Of a DNA stretch of 17,325 bases, positions 9,901 to 17,325 are shown piece by piece (within the stretch, counting starts at the first letter, position 1; every line of letters starts with the position of its first letter). A model generated the notes under the pieces. That model saw only the letters and a list, made by a program, of their open reading frames with translations. It ran no database searches and was not told the origin of the DNA. Both the position numbers and the translations under genes were made by a program. This DNA is from Auxenochlorella pyrenoidosa (lineage: Eukaryota > Chlorophyta > Trebouxiophyceae > Chlorellales > Chlorellaceae). The stretch spans positions 277,547 to 294,871 of the forward strand of contig KQ481977.1 in the NCBI GenBank assembly GCA_001430745.1, given 5' to 3'.

Positions 9901-11756
9901 GACCTGGACCTGGCGCAGGCGGTGGGGCGCATCGTCTACTCCACCCAGGCTATCGTGGAGAAGGCGGCCGACCAGGTGTGCCTTGGGAGGGGCCGTGGCT
10001 GGTGGTGCCTTCAGTTCCTGTCATGGAGCAACTGTGGGGCATTTGCTCTTTCAGCACGTGCGGAGGGAGCAGACAACAATGATGGCGGACAGTGGACAGT
10101 CGGGGGCTGCCTGCATGCTGCAGCGGTGTGGAGGGCCACGGCGCCTCCCCAGGCCGCCAACTCCCGTGCCTGCTGCGCACCGTTGCAGTATCCCTTTGGC
10201 GGCCTGCCCAACTTCCCGGAGGCCTACCCCATCCTGCTCAGCGGCAGCGCGCAGTCCAACACCTCTGTGGGCCAGAGCGTGACGGGTGGGTAGGCCAGGG
10301 TCAGCGCCGTAGTCTGACGCGGCTACACGCGCTCCCCTGCTGGCTGCACATGCGGCCCCAGCGCCACTGCTGCCTGCCCGACCCCCGGATCTGTTCAACC
10401 TGGTTGGCCCTGTGACATGTCAAGCCCCTCTGTTCCTCCTTGTCCTCATCCTGCACTGCGCTGCACCCAGCCCCCCCCCCCCCCCCCTGCAGTGCTGGCC
10501 GACAGCGGAGAAGTCTTCTCCTCGCTGCCTGAGGCGCTGCCCACCTTTGACCAGTGGCTCAACTACTCGGCGGGCATAAACATCAACAAGACGATCGAGG
10601 TGCGGTCGCGTGGGCGCGGCATCACCCTTCTCCACCAGTTTTGCGATTGTGGGTGGGGTGCGGCGCTGCTGCTGGGATGCCGCCTGTGCCAGCCGCGCCC
10701 GCCCCTCCCCTTTGTTGCCACCCACCCACCCACCCGCGTGCTGCCCTTCTGCAGGGCCTGGCCAGCCTGAAGCTGCCGCCCCCCGTGAACGAGACGGCGG
10801 AGAGCACGGCCTGTGTGACCGAGTCGGGCCGCACCTACTACCTCACGGTGCAGTTCACCTTCCTGGCCTTCCTGGTGGCCATGCAGGCGAGCCGGGGGGG
10901 GAGGCAGGGAGGGGCCTGCCGGCTGGCTGGGCGATGCAAGGCTGGGCTTGCCCTGGAGGAGGGGCGAGTATGGCTGGGTGTTGACCTCAGCCGGACACAT
11001 GATCAGGTTGTGGGTGATGGGTCAAAGCACTCAACGCAGGCTGCCAGCCCCCTGCCCCAACCCGCAGGTGCTGGGCTCTGTGCTGTTCATCCTCATGTAC
11101 TACTACCGCCGCATCACCTGGCGGCTGCGCAACCGCAAGGGCAAGCAGCGCATCGCGCGCGCCGCACGCGACGCGCTGGCCCTCAAGAAGAAGCACTCGG
11201 ACACGTTTGACCTGCACGTCACCGCCTCGGCCGCCACCTCGGTCACCGACAAGGTGCGCCGGGCTGGGCCTGGTGCAGGCGGGCGCGTGGGGCGTCGCAG
11301 TGCCTGGCTGCCCTCGCCGCGCTTGTGCCGGGCTCCGGGGGCTGCCTGCCATGGCCCGGGGGTGTGCTGGTTCAGGCAGGCCCAAGCCGGCATGCCGTGC
11401 ACGTCGTTTCCAACCTTGTGTGCACCGCTGATTCCCCTCGTCTTGCAGCTTGGCGCGGGGCTGGACCCCGCCTGGATGGCGCAGCGCCAGCAGCAGCAGC
11501 GCGGCCCTGGGGATGACAGCGGCAGCGACCTGGGCTCTGAAGACTACACCCCCCGCAGCAGCGACGCCTCGCCCTCTGCCCGCAGGTGGGGGCACGCCGG
11601 CAGCGCGCCTGCCTGCCATGGCTGGGCCTCCTGCACTCTGGCATGGGGCGCTGGTGCCGCCCCTACGACCCTGCTAAACCCACACGTCCCCCTGCTCCCC
11701 CCCCTCCCCCGCGCTGCAGCATCCAACGCAACGGCAGCCGGCGCATCTCGCTCTGA
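3959..11756 (+). CDS. CHS: Chitin synthase (GT2 family), complete, 26 exons, 1035 residues
   Basis: It polymerises UDP-GlcNAc into chitin at a membrane and extrudes the chain to the wall. Exons: 3959-4028, 4279-4535, 4797-4907, 5168-5308, 5528-5593, 5748-5819, 5991-6070, 6236-6390, 6593-6735, 6862-6957, 7136-7269, 7504-7659, 7858-8005, 8158-8247, 8362-8426, 8626-8800, 8969-9088, 9237-9344, 9557-9646, 9841-9975, 10189-10285, 10493-10599, 10755-10886, 11068-11253, 11449-11585, 11720-11756. All junctions keep frame. Family motifs in order: ICVTLYNED (exon 4), SHCWFF (295-300), DAGTKP (316-321), VLPGAFSAFRW (exon 10), catalytic EDR (425-427), QRRRW (465-469) and WGTK (665-668). Membrane segments lie at about 496-645, 731-756 and 899-928. 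A roughly 140-residue stretch with four N-glycosylation sequons separates the last two. The Gln/Ser/Arg-rich tail is probably cytosolic. The acidic N-terminus begins at an ATG in strong context. The intron after exon 23 is GC-AG. Family assignment is secure; the exact N-terminus is less so. Confidence 0.95.
5614..5637 (+). repeat. (GCA)n microsatellite in chitin synthase intron 5
   Basis: About seven GCA/CAG units lie just after the donor of the intron spanning 5594-5747. They would read as alanine or glutamine runs if translated, but splicing removes them. Length is probably polymorphic between strains. Confidence 0.85.
7284..7362 (+). repeat. G-tract cluster in chitin synthase intron 11
   Basis: Several runs of five to eight G lie close together in the intron 7270-7503, giving G-quadruplex potential on the coding strand. 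No function is implied beyond the base composition. Confidence 0.6.
7446..7493 (+). repeat. Three imperfect 16-base tandem repeats in chitin synthase intron 11
   Basis: Units start at 7446, 7462 and 7478 and share the core CCTCACAGCCGCCC, with the third unit diverged. They sit just before the acceptor and are pyrimidine-rich, so they also form the polypyrimidine tract for exon 12. Confidence 0.7.
10470..10488 (+). repeat. Poly-C tract forming a splice acceptor polypyrimidine tract
   Basis: About seventeen consecutive C run directly into CTGCAG at the acceptor for exon 22 of chitin synthase. A similar C-rich tract lies at about 5912-5932 in intron 6. Confidence 0.85.
10887..11067 (+). other. 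GC-AG intron 23 of chitin synthase
   Basis: The exon ends ATGCAG and the intron begins GCGAGC, while the acceptor is CCCGCAG. The AG|GC donor is the known minor U2-type variant. Splicing here keeps phase 0 and joins two halves of one hydrophobic membrane segment (LAFLVAMQ with VLGSVLFILM). No GT donor nearby preserves the frame and the segment. Confidence 0.82.
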
Positions 11757-12211
11757 GCCCTCTGCGAGCCTGGCGGTCAGCCTGCTGCACTCCAGCTGCG
11801 GCGGGCTGCACACCTAGCTGGGCGTCGGAAGCCCAGCCAACGGGGCCTGGCATGGGCTGCCAGGCGTCTGGTTGTTCCCCCCGAGTCGCCCACCCCCATG
11901 CCCATCATAACTTTTGCTCCCCACTCTCCCTGCCAGCCTGTCCCTGCCTCACCCTCTGAATGCCCTGCTCGATCTCCCTGTTGCCTGCCTTGCAACAAAG
12001 GCTTGCCTCCCTAGACTAGCGGGCAGAAGATGCCCCATCCTTGAATTGCTCCCCCGATTGGAACCAACCTGCCCCTTGACCCCTGACTCCCGCTGCTATT
12101 TGCCGTCGGACCGTCGACGATCGACGCCCCGCCCCACACTGCCGCCATTTTTCTTGATGCCGCGCGCCGGCGGCGCCCTCCCATTGGCGGGCACGGCCCG
12201 TTTGATTGTAA
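11757..12211 (+). other. 3' UTR of chitin synthase
   Basis: Non-coding sequence runs from the TGA at 11754-11756 to the only TGTAA in this stretch (12207-12211). No conserved structure or second ORF is seen, and its base composition is less biased than that of the coding exons. Confidence 0.65.
12207..12211 (+). terminator. TGTAA polyadenylation signal of chitin synthase
   Basis: TGTAA is the usual polyadenylation element of green algae. It lies about 450 bases after the stop codon, and cleavage would be expected some 10-20 bases downstream. Confidence 0.7.
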
Positions 12212-12229
12212 AACGTCTCGGATAAGGAA

Positions 12230-12821
12230 CAGGCACTGCGACAGCCTTCTGTACAGGCAGGATCAGACTCTGCCAGGGGCTTGTTTCAGCATTTAAAAGC
12301 TTGGGACTGCTGTGATGTGGGCTGCACAGGTGGTGGCATGTGCACTGAACAGGGCCTGCTTGTTGTCAATGGTCCATGCTGTATTGAGCATGGAGCACGA
12401 GCTGATGGAAGCTATGGACTGTTCAACGTTGTGAACCACGCAAAGCGGAGAACCACTGCGGCGCACACGCCGACTGCAGCGGCGGCACGCTCCGCATGCT
12501 CTGCCAGTTGGGACACCGCGTGGTGGTTGTTTGAAGCACTGCTGCCCTCAGCTTGTCTATCGATCCTTCCGATTGCAAAAGGTGGGTGTCTGGGAGGTCA
12601 AACGTGGTGCGCCGTCAGCTCAAAGCTCGTTTGCGTGCATCGCTCCACCTTCGTTCCTCCGCCGCCCCTCAGCATCTGAGACCCAGGCTACTGAGACTCG
12701 GGGCTTGCCAACTGTCGCGAGCTGGCGAGGCCTGGCACCCTGCCGCAGCAGTCCAGCAACTGACAGCAGCCAGCTGCAAACCCACCGACCCAACCGCCCC
12801 ACACACGCGCAGGCTGCAACC
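12230..12821 (+). promoter_or_regulatory. Upstream region of the cysteine-rich gene
   Basis: This 590-base stretch lies between the chitin synthase polyadenylation site and the ATG at 12822, and should contain the promoter and 5' UTR. An AT-rich element (ATTTAAAAG, about 12291-12299) is the only TATA-like motif. A 5' UTR intron is possible but cannot be proved. No convincing protein or RNA gene is seen. Confidence 0.45.
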
Positions 12822-15367
12822 ATGAACAAGGCACTCCTCGCGACCGCTGTGCTGCTCCTGGCCGCTGCAGCGGCAGAGGCCGCGACGTGAGCGGGGGACG
12901 GGCCGTGGGTCGCAGTGGGTGCTGCTGTCCATGGCTGCCGCCGCCTGCTGTTGCCTGCCATGCTTCCGTCTCCGCTGCACTGGCGGGCCCGCTGCTGCCG
13001 CATGCTTAGGCGGCTTGCCTTCGATCGCGCCGGCCGCCGAGGCGCCAGCTGCGCCCCCCAATGCGACAATCACCGCCACAATCACCGCAGAGCCCCCCCT
13101 GCCCTGTTGCACGCCCGCAGCGGCCGCGACCTGCTGGCCCCGCGGTGCAACCTGCAGAAGCAGCTGGTGTGTGGCAACCGCTGCGTCAACTTCCTGGTCG
13201 ATCCCAACAACTGGCAAGCCCCCCATGCCTGTTGCGCCTTCAACTTCTGTCTGCCCGCCTGGCGGCCCCCTCTGCCAGCTGTCCTGCACCCCGCACTGCT
13301 CTCCACAGCGCACGCGCCTGCCTGACCATCCCGCAGATCCCTGCCTGTGCGCTGCAAGCGGTCCTGCCCTGCCGCGCATGCATGCGTGTGCATGCAGCCC
13401 ACCGCTTGGCCTTGCGTTGCCTGACCATCCCACCGGGCATCCTCTCACGGCACCCCCTGCAGCGGCAAGTGCGGCCTGAAGTGCGACAAGTGTGAGTGAA
13501 GGGGAAGCTGTGGGGGCAGTATGGCTTGGCTGGCCGCCCATGTGCTCGCGCATCAGCTCATCTCAGCCATGCTGGGCAGGCGCGTGAGAACCTGGGAGGC
13601 ATGCAGACCAGCAGCACAGCAAGTCAACCAGGCAGCCCCAGGGTGCCTCCTCCCGCCTTGAAATTGCGCTGCCCGCCCGCCCTCCTTGCCCCTCGCAGCC
13701 CACGTGTGCGTGGGCGGCGGCTGCGTGTGCCCCAAGTCCCGCCCCCAGGAGTGTGGCGTGCCCGGCCTGTGCACCAATCCCATGATGGATCCCATGGTGG
13801 GGGAGGGAGGGATCAGGCCGCGGGTGGAGCCCTGCTCTTTGGCCCCCACTGCTTGTGTGGTTTCCTCATGCTGCGCACCATTGCTCTGGGCTGCTGAAGC
13901 AGCAGAGGCCCACAGCTCACCCAGCCCATGCTCCTCCCCCTCACCCCCCACCCCCGCAGAACTGCGGCAACTGGTGAGTGCAGGCGGCTTGGCGCATCTG
14001 TGATCATGGGCAGCTCGCTGCTGAGCTCTAAAGTGCTCAACCTGCCTGAGAGCTCCAGTGGTGTGCTGTGTGCCTGCTCCCAGTGCCCGGCCTGGGCTGT
14101 CCCTGGACACCCTTTCTGACCAAGCGCCCTGTCTGCTGCGCCTTGCCATGCGCTGCAGCGGGAACATCTGCCCCTCTGGCCCGTGCGTCGAGGGCGTGTG
14201 CGTGGGTGGCGACGACGGCTGCGGCATCAACCAGCTCCGCTGCAAGGTGACTGGTTGACTGAATCGACTGACTGTCCGGCGCAGGGAACCGAACAGATTG
14301 ACTGGGGGCCTTGCTGTCAATTTCTGCGCCGTGCGTGCCGTGCCTGCAAGTGGGCATGTCGCCTGCATGAACAGCAGGCGCGCTTGTTGTGCACCCAATG
14401 CTTTCTGCACGCACCATGCATGCATGTTTGCTACAGGTCAGGCACACGCCGGGGGGTGCACGCATGCCAGCCACATGCAGGGCCGCCAAGGCTTGCCGCC
14501 ATGCCTGCTGCACCTGTGCAGGGCGTGTGCAGGAACATCTTTGTTGACGAGACCAACTGCGGCGCCTGTGGCGTGACCTGCAAGGGCGGTGAGTGCTCTG
14601 AGGGCTGTTGCCAGGGTGCTTGTGGAGGTTCGTGCGGCGCCCCTCAGAGCAGTCGTGCTTGCACTTGCAGCGGTTGCGCCAGCAGCTCGCCGCCTGCCCT
14701 CTTGAAGTGCCTCGGTCTGACCCCGCAGCCACCGCCCCACCCTGCCTGGCGTGCAGGCTCCATCTGCGTGGGCGGCGGCTGCGTGTGCCCCCCCAACAAC
14801 CCCAACATCTGCACCAAGAACGTGTGCACCAACGTCACCAGGGACCCCAAGGTGATGCCCACAGGGGCTGGGCATGGGGGCTGGGCGATGTCTGACGGTT
14901 CTGTGAGAAAATAGAAGGCCCTGGCCTGCTGTTGCACCCCAGGCAGGGGCCTGGCAACGGAGCATGCCCTGCAGCGGCGCACGCCCCAGCGTCGCATGCC
15001 TGGCCTGCCAAGTGGAGCATATACCTGCCGAGCCATGCGCCTGCACCTGCATTTGTGCCCTGACTCGTCCCCTCCATCCCTTGCTTTCCCCACTCTGGCG
15101 CACCACTTGCTCCCGCCGTCTTCAGAACTGTGGCTTCTGGTGAGTGCGCCTTGCAGGCAATTCATGACCGTCGGTGAATTTTGCATGTCGTGGCATGTGG
15201 CGCGTTCCCTTGCTGGTTGTTGACTGGGGACCTGGCGTGCCCAGTCGCGCCGTGCGGGCTGTGCTCTGCACTGGCTGACTGCTCTGCATTTCAACTCCCA
15301 CCCATGCAGCTTCAACGCGTGCAAGACCGGCCAGAAGTGCCGCAACGGCACCTGTGTGCGTGCGTGA
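12822..15367 (+). CDS. Secreted protein with two tandem 16-cysteine STIG1-like modules, complete, 10 exons
   Basis: Exons: 12822-12886, 13121-13213, 13463-13491, 13699-13796, 13960-13973, 14159-14246, 14522-14588, 14757-14851, 15126-15139, 15310-15367. They encode 206 residues with 32 cysteines. Residues 1-20 are a signal peptide (Lys, then a Leu/Ala core). The mature chain is two modules of about 89 residues (C31-C114 and C121-C203) whose cysteines match one to one. Each has C-G-x-C-x-N-x3-D, then NCGxCGxxC, then CVGGGCVCP, then a second NCGxC block. The NCGxCG pattern recalls STIG1-type proteins of plants and similar bacterial repeats, so a secreted disulfide-rich wall or matrix role is inferred, not shown. 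Intron 2 is GC-AG, and exons 5 and 9 are 14 bases each. An alternative acceptor at 13090 would add ten residues to exon 2. Sequons NVT and NGT are present. Confidence 0.85.
13214..13462 (+). other. GC-AG intron 2 of the cysteine-rich gene
   Basis: The donor reads AACTG|GCAAGC and the acceptor CTGCAG. Splicing rebuilds a cysteine codon from TG and C and yields NNCGKCG. The same cysteine-codon position in module 2 of the facing paralogue has an ordinary GTAAGT donor (16756-16761, minus strand), which supports this junction and suggests a T-to-C change at donor position 2. Confidence 0.85.
13960..13973 (+). other. 14-base micro-exon (exon 5 of the cysteine-rich gene)
   Basis: It is flanked by CCCGCAG and GTGAGT and encodes Asn-Cys-Gly-Asn plus two bases of a cysteine codon. 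Including it joins exons 4 and 6 in frame and restores the NCGNCG motif. Skipping it would shift the frame. Confidence 0.85.
15126..15139 (+). other. 14-base micro-exon (exon 9 of the cysteine-rich gene)
   Basis: It is flanked by CTTCAG and GTGAGT and encodes Asn-Cys-Gly-Phe plus TG of a cysteine codon. It is the module-2 counterpart of exon 5, with the same length and the same phases (0 in, 2 out). Confidence 0.85.
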
Positions 15368-15573
15368 GCAGCACACATAGACCACACTCACCAACATGTG
15401 TGGCCCCGCCCACCCTTGATAATCGTGACCACCCTTCGAAACCCAACAGAAGGCTGGCTTCCCCCTGCTTGGTCATCCAACCCAGCCCTCCCTGCCTGCC
15501 TGCTTGACCCCCTATGCCAGCCCTCTGTGACATGAGGCACACAGGCGGCACAGTTTTGCAAGATTTTGCTGAA

Positions 15574-15578
15574 TGTAA
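15574..15578 (+). terminator. TGTAA polyadenylation signal of the plus-strand cysteine-rich gene
   Basis: This TGTAA lies about 207 bases after the stop codon at 15365-15367. It is the standard chlorophyte polyadenylation motif. Confidence 0.7.
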
Positions 15579-15778
15579 GACCAGAGCAACCTTGTTGGCT
15601 AGACAGGGTGGCTTTGTTCAGGACCTTCTGATGGGCAGCAGCCCATCCTGTGGTCAATGGTAGAAGAGTATCTTCAGCCACTGAACCTCTGCAGTTCACG
15701 TCTGTTAACATTGGTGAGGCATGTCAGCAGTCTTCCCAGCACAGCAGCGGCTTGATGAGGCTACGAGTTGGCGACAGG

Positions 15779-15828
15779 CACACTTGCCCACACGCTTGCC
15801 CGCATACTTGCCCATCTTCACTGCCCGT
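15779..15828. repeat. Imperfect 12-base tandem repeat, core CTTGCCC
   Basis: About four units of the type CACTTGCCCACA follow one another, the last one degenerate. The repeat sits between the two polyadenylation signals and is not in any coding exon. Confidence 0.65.
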
Positions 15829-15901
15829 CTGGCATGACATGGAGAGAGGCCCATGGTTTGCATGCATGCGGAAATCTGATTTCGACGGCACATGCAGGTG
15901 G

Positions 15902-15906
15902 TTACA
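15902..15906 (-). terminator. TGTAA polyadenylation signal of the minus-strand cysteine-rich gene
   Basis: Read on the minus strand this is TGTAA, about 180 bases after the stop codon at 16087-16089. It mirrors the signal of the facing gene. Confidence 0.65.
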
Positions 15907-16086
15907 AAGCACCAGGCTCTTCAGTGAAATGCAGTGCTGGTGGTAAGGGATGGTCATTGGTTGAGAGCTCATTTCAGCTGCTATGGGGCCTTGATCACAG
16001 CTGGCCAGGGTTACGAGTCATACGCTGCTTCATACGCCGTCTTTCAGGCGGGGCTGCCAGGTGCAGCTGTTCAGCTGCCAGCACTC

Positions 16087-17207
16087 TCACTGGCAGCGGC
16101 CAGCCTTGCACTTCTTGCCGCGAGCGCACAAGTTGCCACTGCAGAGCAAGAGGGCAGGTCGGGCCGAGTGGAGACAGTAAGCATGCTAGCAGCAGATTCA
16201 AAATCACGAGCCAGTTCTAACACAGGTACCTGAAGCAGGTGAGGCAGCAAAGGCAAGCCGTGACACTCACCAGCTGCCACAGTTGCGGCTGTCAGTCAGC
16301 TTGTTGGTGCAGACATTGCCGTTGCAGATGTCAGGCTTGCTCTTGGGGCAGGAGCAGCCGCCGTTGACACACACCGAACCTGCAGGGCGCAGGCCAGGAT
16401 GTGAGAGCGCTGCCGGCTCTCAGCCTGCTGGCAACGACAGTGCAAACAGCATCCCGGAGCCAGCTGCATGCAACCCCCCCCCCCACCACCACCACCGGAC
16501 GCCTTTGCACTCACCGCTGTTGCAACGCTTCCCGCAGTTGCCACTGCGAGGCAGGCAGGCGGGGAGGGTGCAGGCTCGCTCGGCATGCGCCAGCTGGGCT
16601 CGGCTGCCCAGCTGTCGGCAGCTGTTGCTGCCTGCTGACCTCTACCTCTGCACCTGGCCAGCACACCCTGGCTCCCTGCCCTCGAGTTGCTGTGCCCCAT
16701 CACCACTACAACCACCCCCCCTACCCAGCGTTCTGCCAGAGTTCTGCCAGTTGGCACTTACCAGTTGGCGGGGTCTGCCAGGAAGTTGACGCAGCGGCCG
16801 GCACAGAGCTTCTGGTTGACCTTGCAGCGGCCGGTGGGGATGCACGCGCCGCCGGCGCAGGCGCCAGAGGGGCACACGCGGCCGCACACGCCGCAGTTCT
16901 GCGGGCCGGGTTTGACCAGGGGGGCGCAGGCGGTCGGCTGAGGGGGTGTGGCAGGTGCTGCCGGCGTCGCAGCAGTCTCAGGCGGGGGGTTCCAAGCACA
17001 TCAGGCTTGCACCAGGCGGCCGCGTGCACTAGGCTAGCCGGACGCTGGCATTGGATGACATTGAAGCCGCTCAGGGTGTATATATAGCACGCCAACGGCC
17101 CGGCCCCTGGTGCGCACCCTTCTTCACGCTGACGCACTTGGCCGGGGTGCCGCACTCCTGGGGGCGGCTTGCGGGGCACTTGCAGCCGCCGCCGATGCAC
17201 TGGAAGG
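16087..17207 (-). CDS. Secreted cysteine-rich paralogue, 5' end missing at the right edge
   Basis: Exons seen, in transcript order: about 17118-17207, 16762-16898, 16515-16543, 16271-16379, 16087-16138. They encode the second half of module 1 and all of module 2 of the same 16-cysteine architecture as the facing gene: CIGGGCKCP, PQECG, NCGVCGRVC, then NCGNCGKRC, CVNGGCSCP and a short tail CKAGRCQ before TGA. The signal peptide and first half-module must lie right of the window, since the first visible exon starts in phase 1. The last three junctions are frame-perfect GT-AG. The junction between 17118-17207 and 16762-16898 is unsure. The second exon may start earlier, at about 16928 or 16965, and the first may stop at 17118, 17128 or 17134; several combinations stay in frame and some add an extra cysteine. 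A conserved phase-0 boundary before NCG favours 16898. Confidence 0.78.
17079..17086. promoter_or_regulatory. Isolated TATATATA motif inside an intron
   Basis: A perfect, self-complementary TATA motif sits in the intron 16899-17117 of the minus-strand cysteine-rich gene. It stands out against the GC-rich surroundings. It could be an internal promoter or chance, and no signal-peptide start follows it on either strand. Confidence 0.3.
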
Positions 17208-17325
17208 CTGCGGCAGGGTGTGGGCGGCAGCTTGGGGCGTGTGTCTGGGTGTGTGGGTGTGTGGGTGGGGGGAGGGGGCGTGTGTGTGTGTGTGGGTGGG
17301 TGGGTGGGGTGGTGTAGTTTGTGAA
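17208..17325 (-). other. Partial intron with (CA)n/C-rich tract at the right edge
   Basis: On the minus strand this is the 3' end of an intron whose donor lies outside the window. It runs through CA and CCCA simple repeats into the acceptor GCCGCAG. The repeat doubles as an extended polypyrimidine-like tract. Confidence 0.65.

Larger units (their letters stand above)
15368..16086. other. Convergent 3' region between the two cysteine-rich paralogues
   Basis: It holds the two 3' UTRs facing each other. TGTAA signals lie at 15574-15578 (plus strand) and 15902-15906 (minus strand), leaving about 300 bases between the expected transcript ends, so the transcripts need not overlap. A small 12-base tandem repeat lies at about 15779-15828. 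The GC content is visibly lower than in the genes, and no gene was recognised. Confidence 0.6.

Noticed and set aside
13320..13432. Repeated GCCTGACCATCCC in intron 2 of the cysteine-rich gene
   Set aside because: There are only two copies of 13 bases about 100 bases apart with no flanking similarity, too little to call a repeat element.
15779..15828. A CRISPR-like or satellite array
   Set aside because: There are only about four degenerate 12-base units without spacers, in a eukaryotic 3' intergenic region.
17079..17325. A separate third cysteine-rich gene starting at the intronic TATA motif
   Set aside because: No ATG downstream of the motif leads into a signal peptide or into the NCG frame, whereas exon 17118-17207 fits the missing part of module 1 of the same gene.
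1..17325. Mobile element, viral insertion or horizontally acquired island
   Set aside because: I saw no terminal repeats, target duplications, transposase or reverse transcriptase motifs, and all four genes share the same codon use and intron style.

Overview
The window reads as nuclear DNA of a GC-rich green alga, most likely a trebouxiophyte of the Chlorella/Micractinium kind. This is an inference from several things. Genes are cut into many small exons with short GT-AG introns. Codon use is strongly G/C-ending. The start contexts are eukaryotic (GCAACCATG twice). TGTAA, the chlorophyte polyadenylation signal, lies downstream of three stop codons. The central gene is a chitin synthase, an enzyme that fits Chlorella-type glucosamine walls. 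Nothing looks prokaryotic, and the long single-frame ORFs are mostly shadows of exon/intron mosaics.

Layout. (1) 288-3507, minus strand: an 8-exon gene for a secreted right-handed beta-helix protein of about 417 or 447 residues, with proline-rich segments on both sides of the helix. (2) 3508-3958: a short divergent intergenic region shared with the next gene. (3) 3959-11756, plus strand: a complete 26-exon chitin synthase of 1035 residues. It has the GT2 catalytic core, the EDR, QRRRW and WGTK motifs, several membrane segments and an unusual lumenal insert between the last two of them. (4) 11757-12821: its 3' UTR, then the upstream region of the next gene. (5) 12822-15367, plus strand: a 10-exon gene for a 206-residue secreted protein made of two 16-cysteine modules, with two 14-base micro-exons. 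(6) 15368-16086: the convergent 3' ends. (7) 16087-17207, minus strand: a paralogue of gene 5 facing it tail to tail, cut by the right edge.

All four genes are membrane or secretory-pathway genes of the kind used at the algal cell surface. A wall-related neighbourhood is a reasonable reading: chitin synthase makes the polymer, while the beta-helix and cysteine-rich proteins are candidate wall or matrix proteins. Only the chitin synthase function is secure from sequence. The most notable signals are the gene architectures: two GC-AG introns, the micro-exons, cysteine codons repeatedly split by introns, phase-1 exon units in the beta-helix gene, and a decayed exon copy inside one intron.
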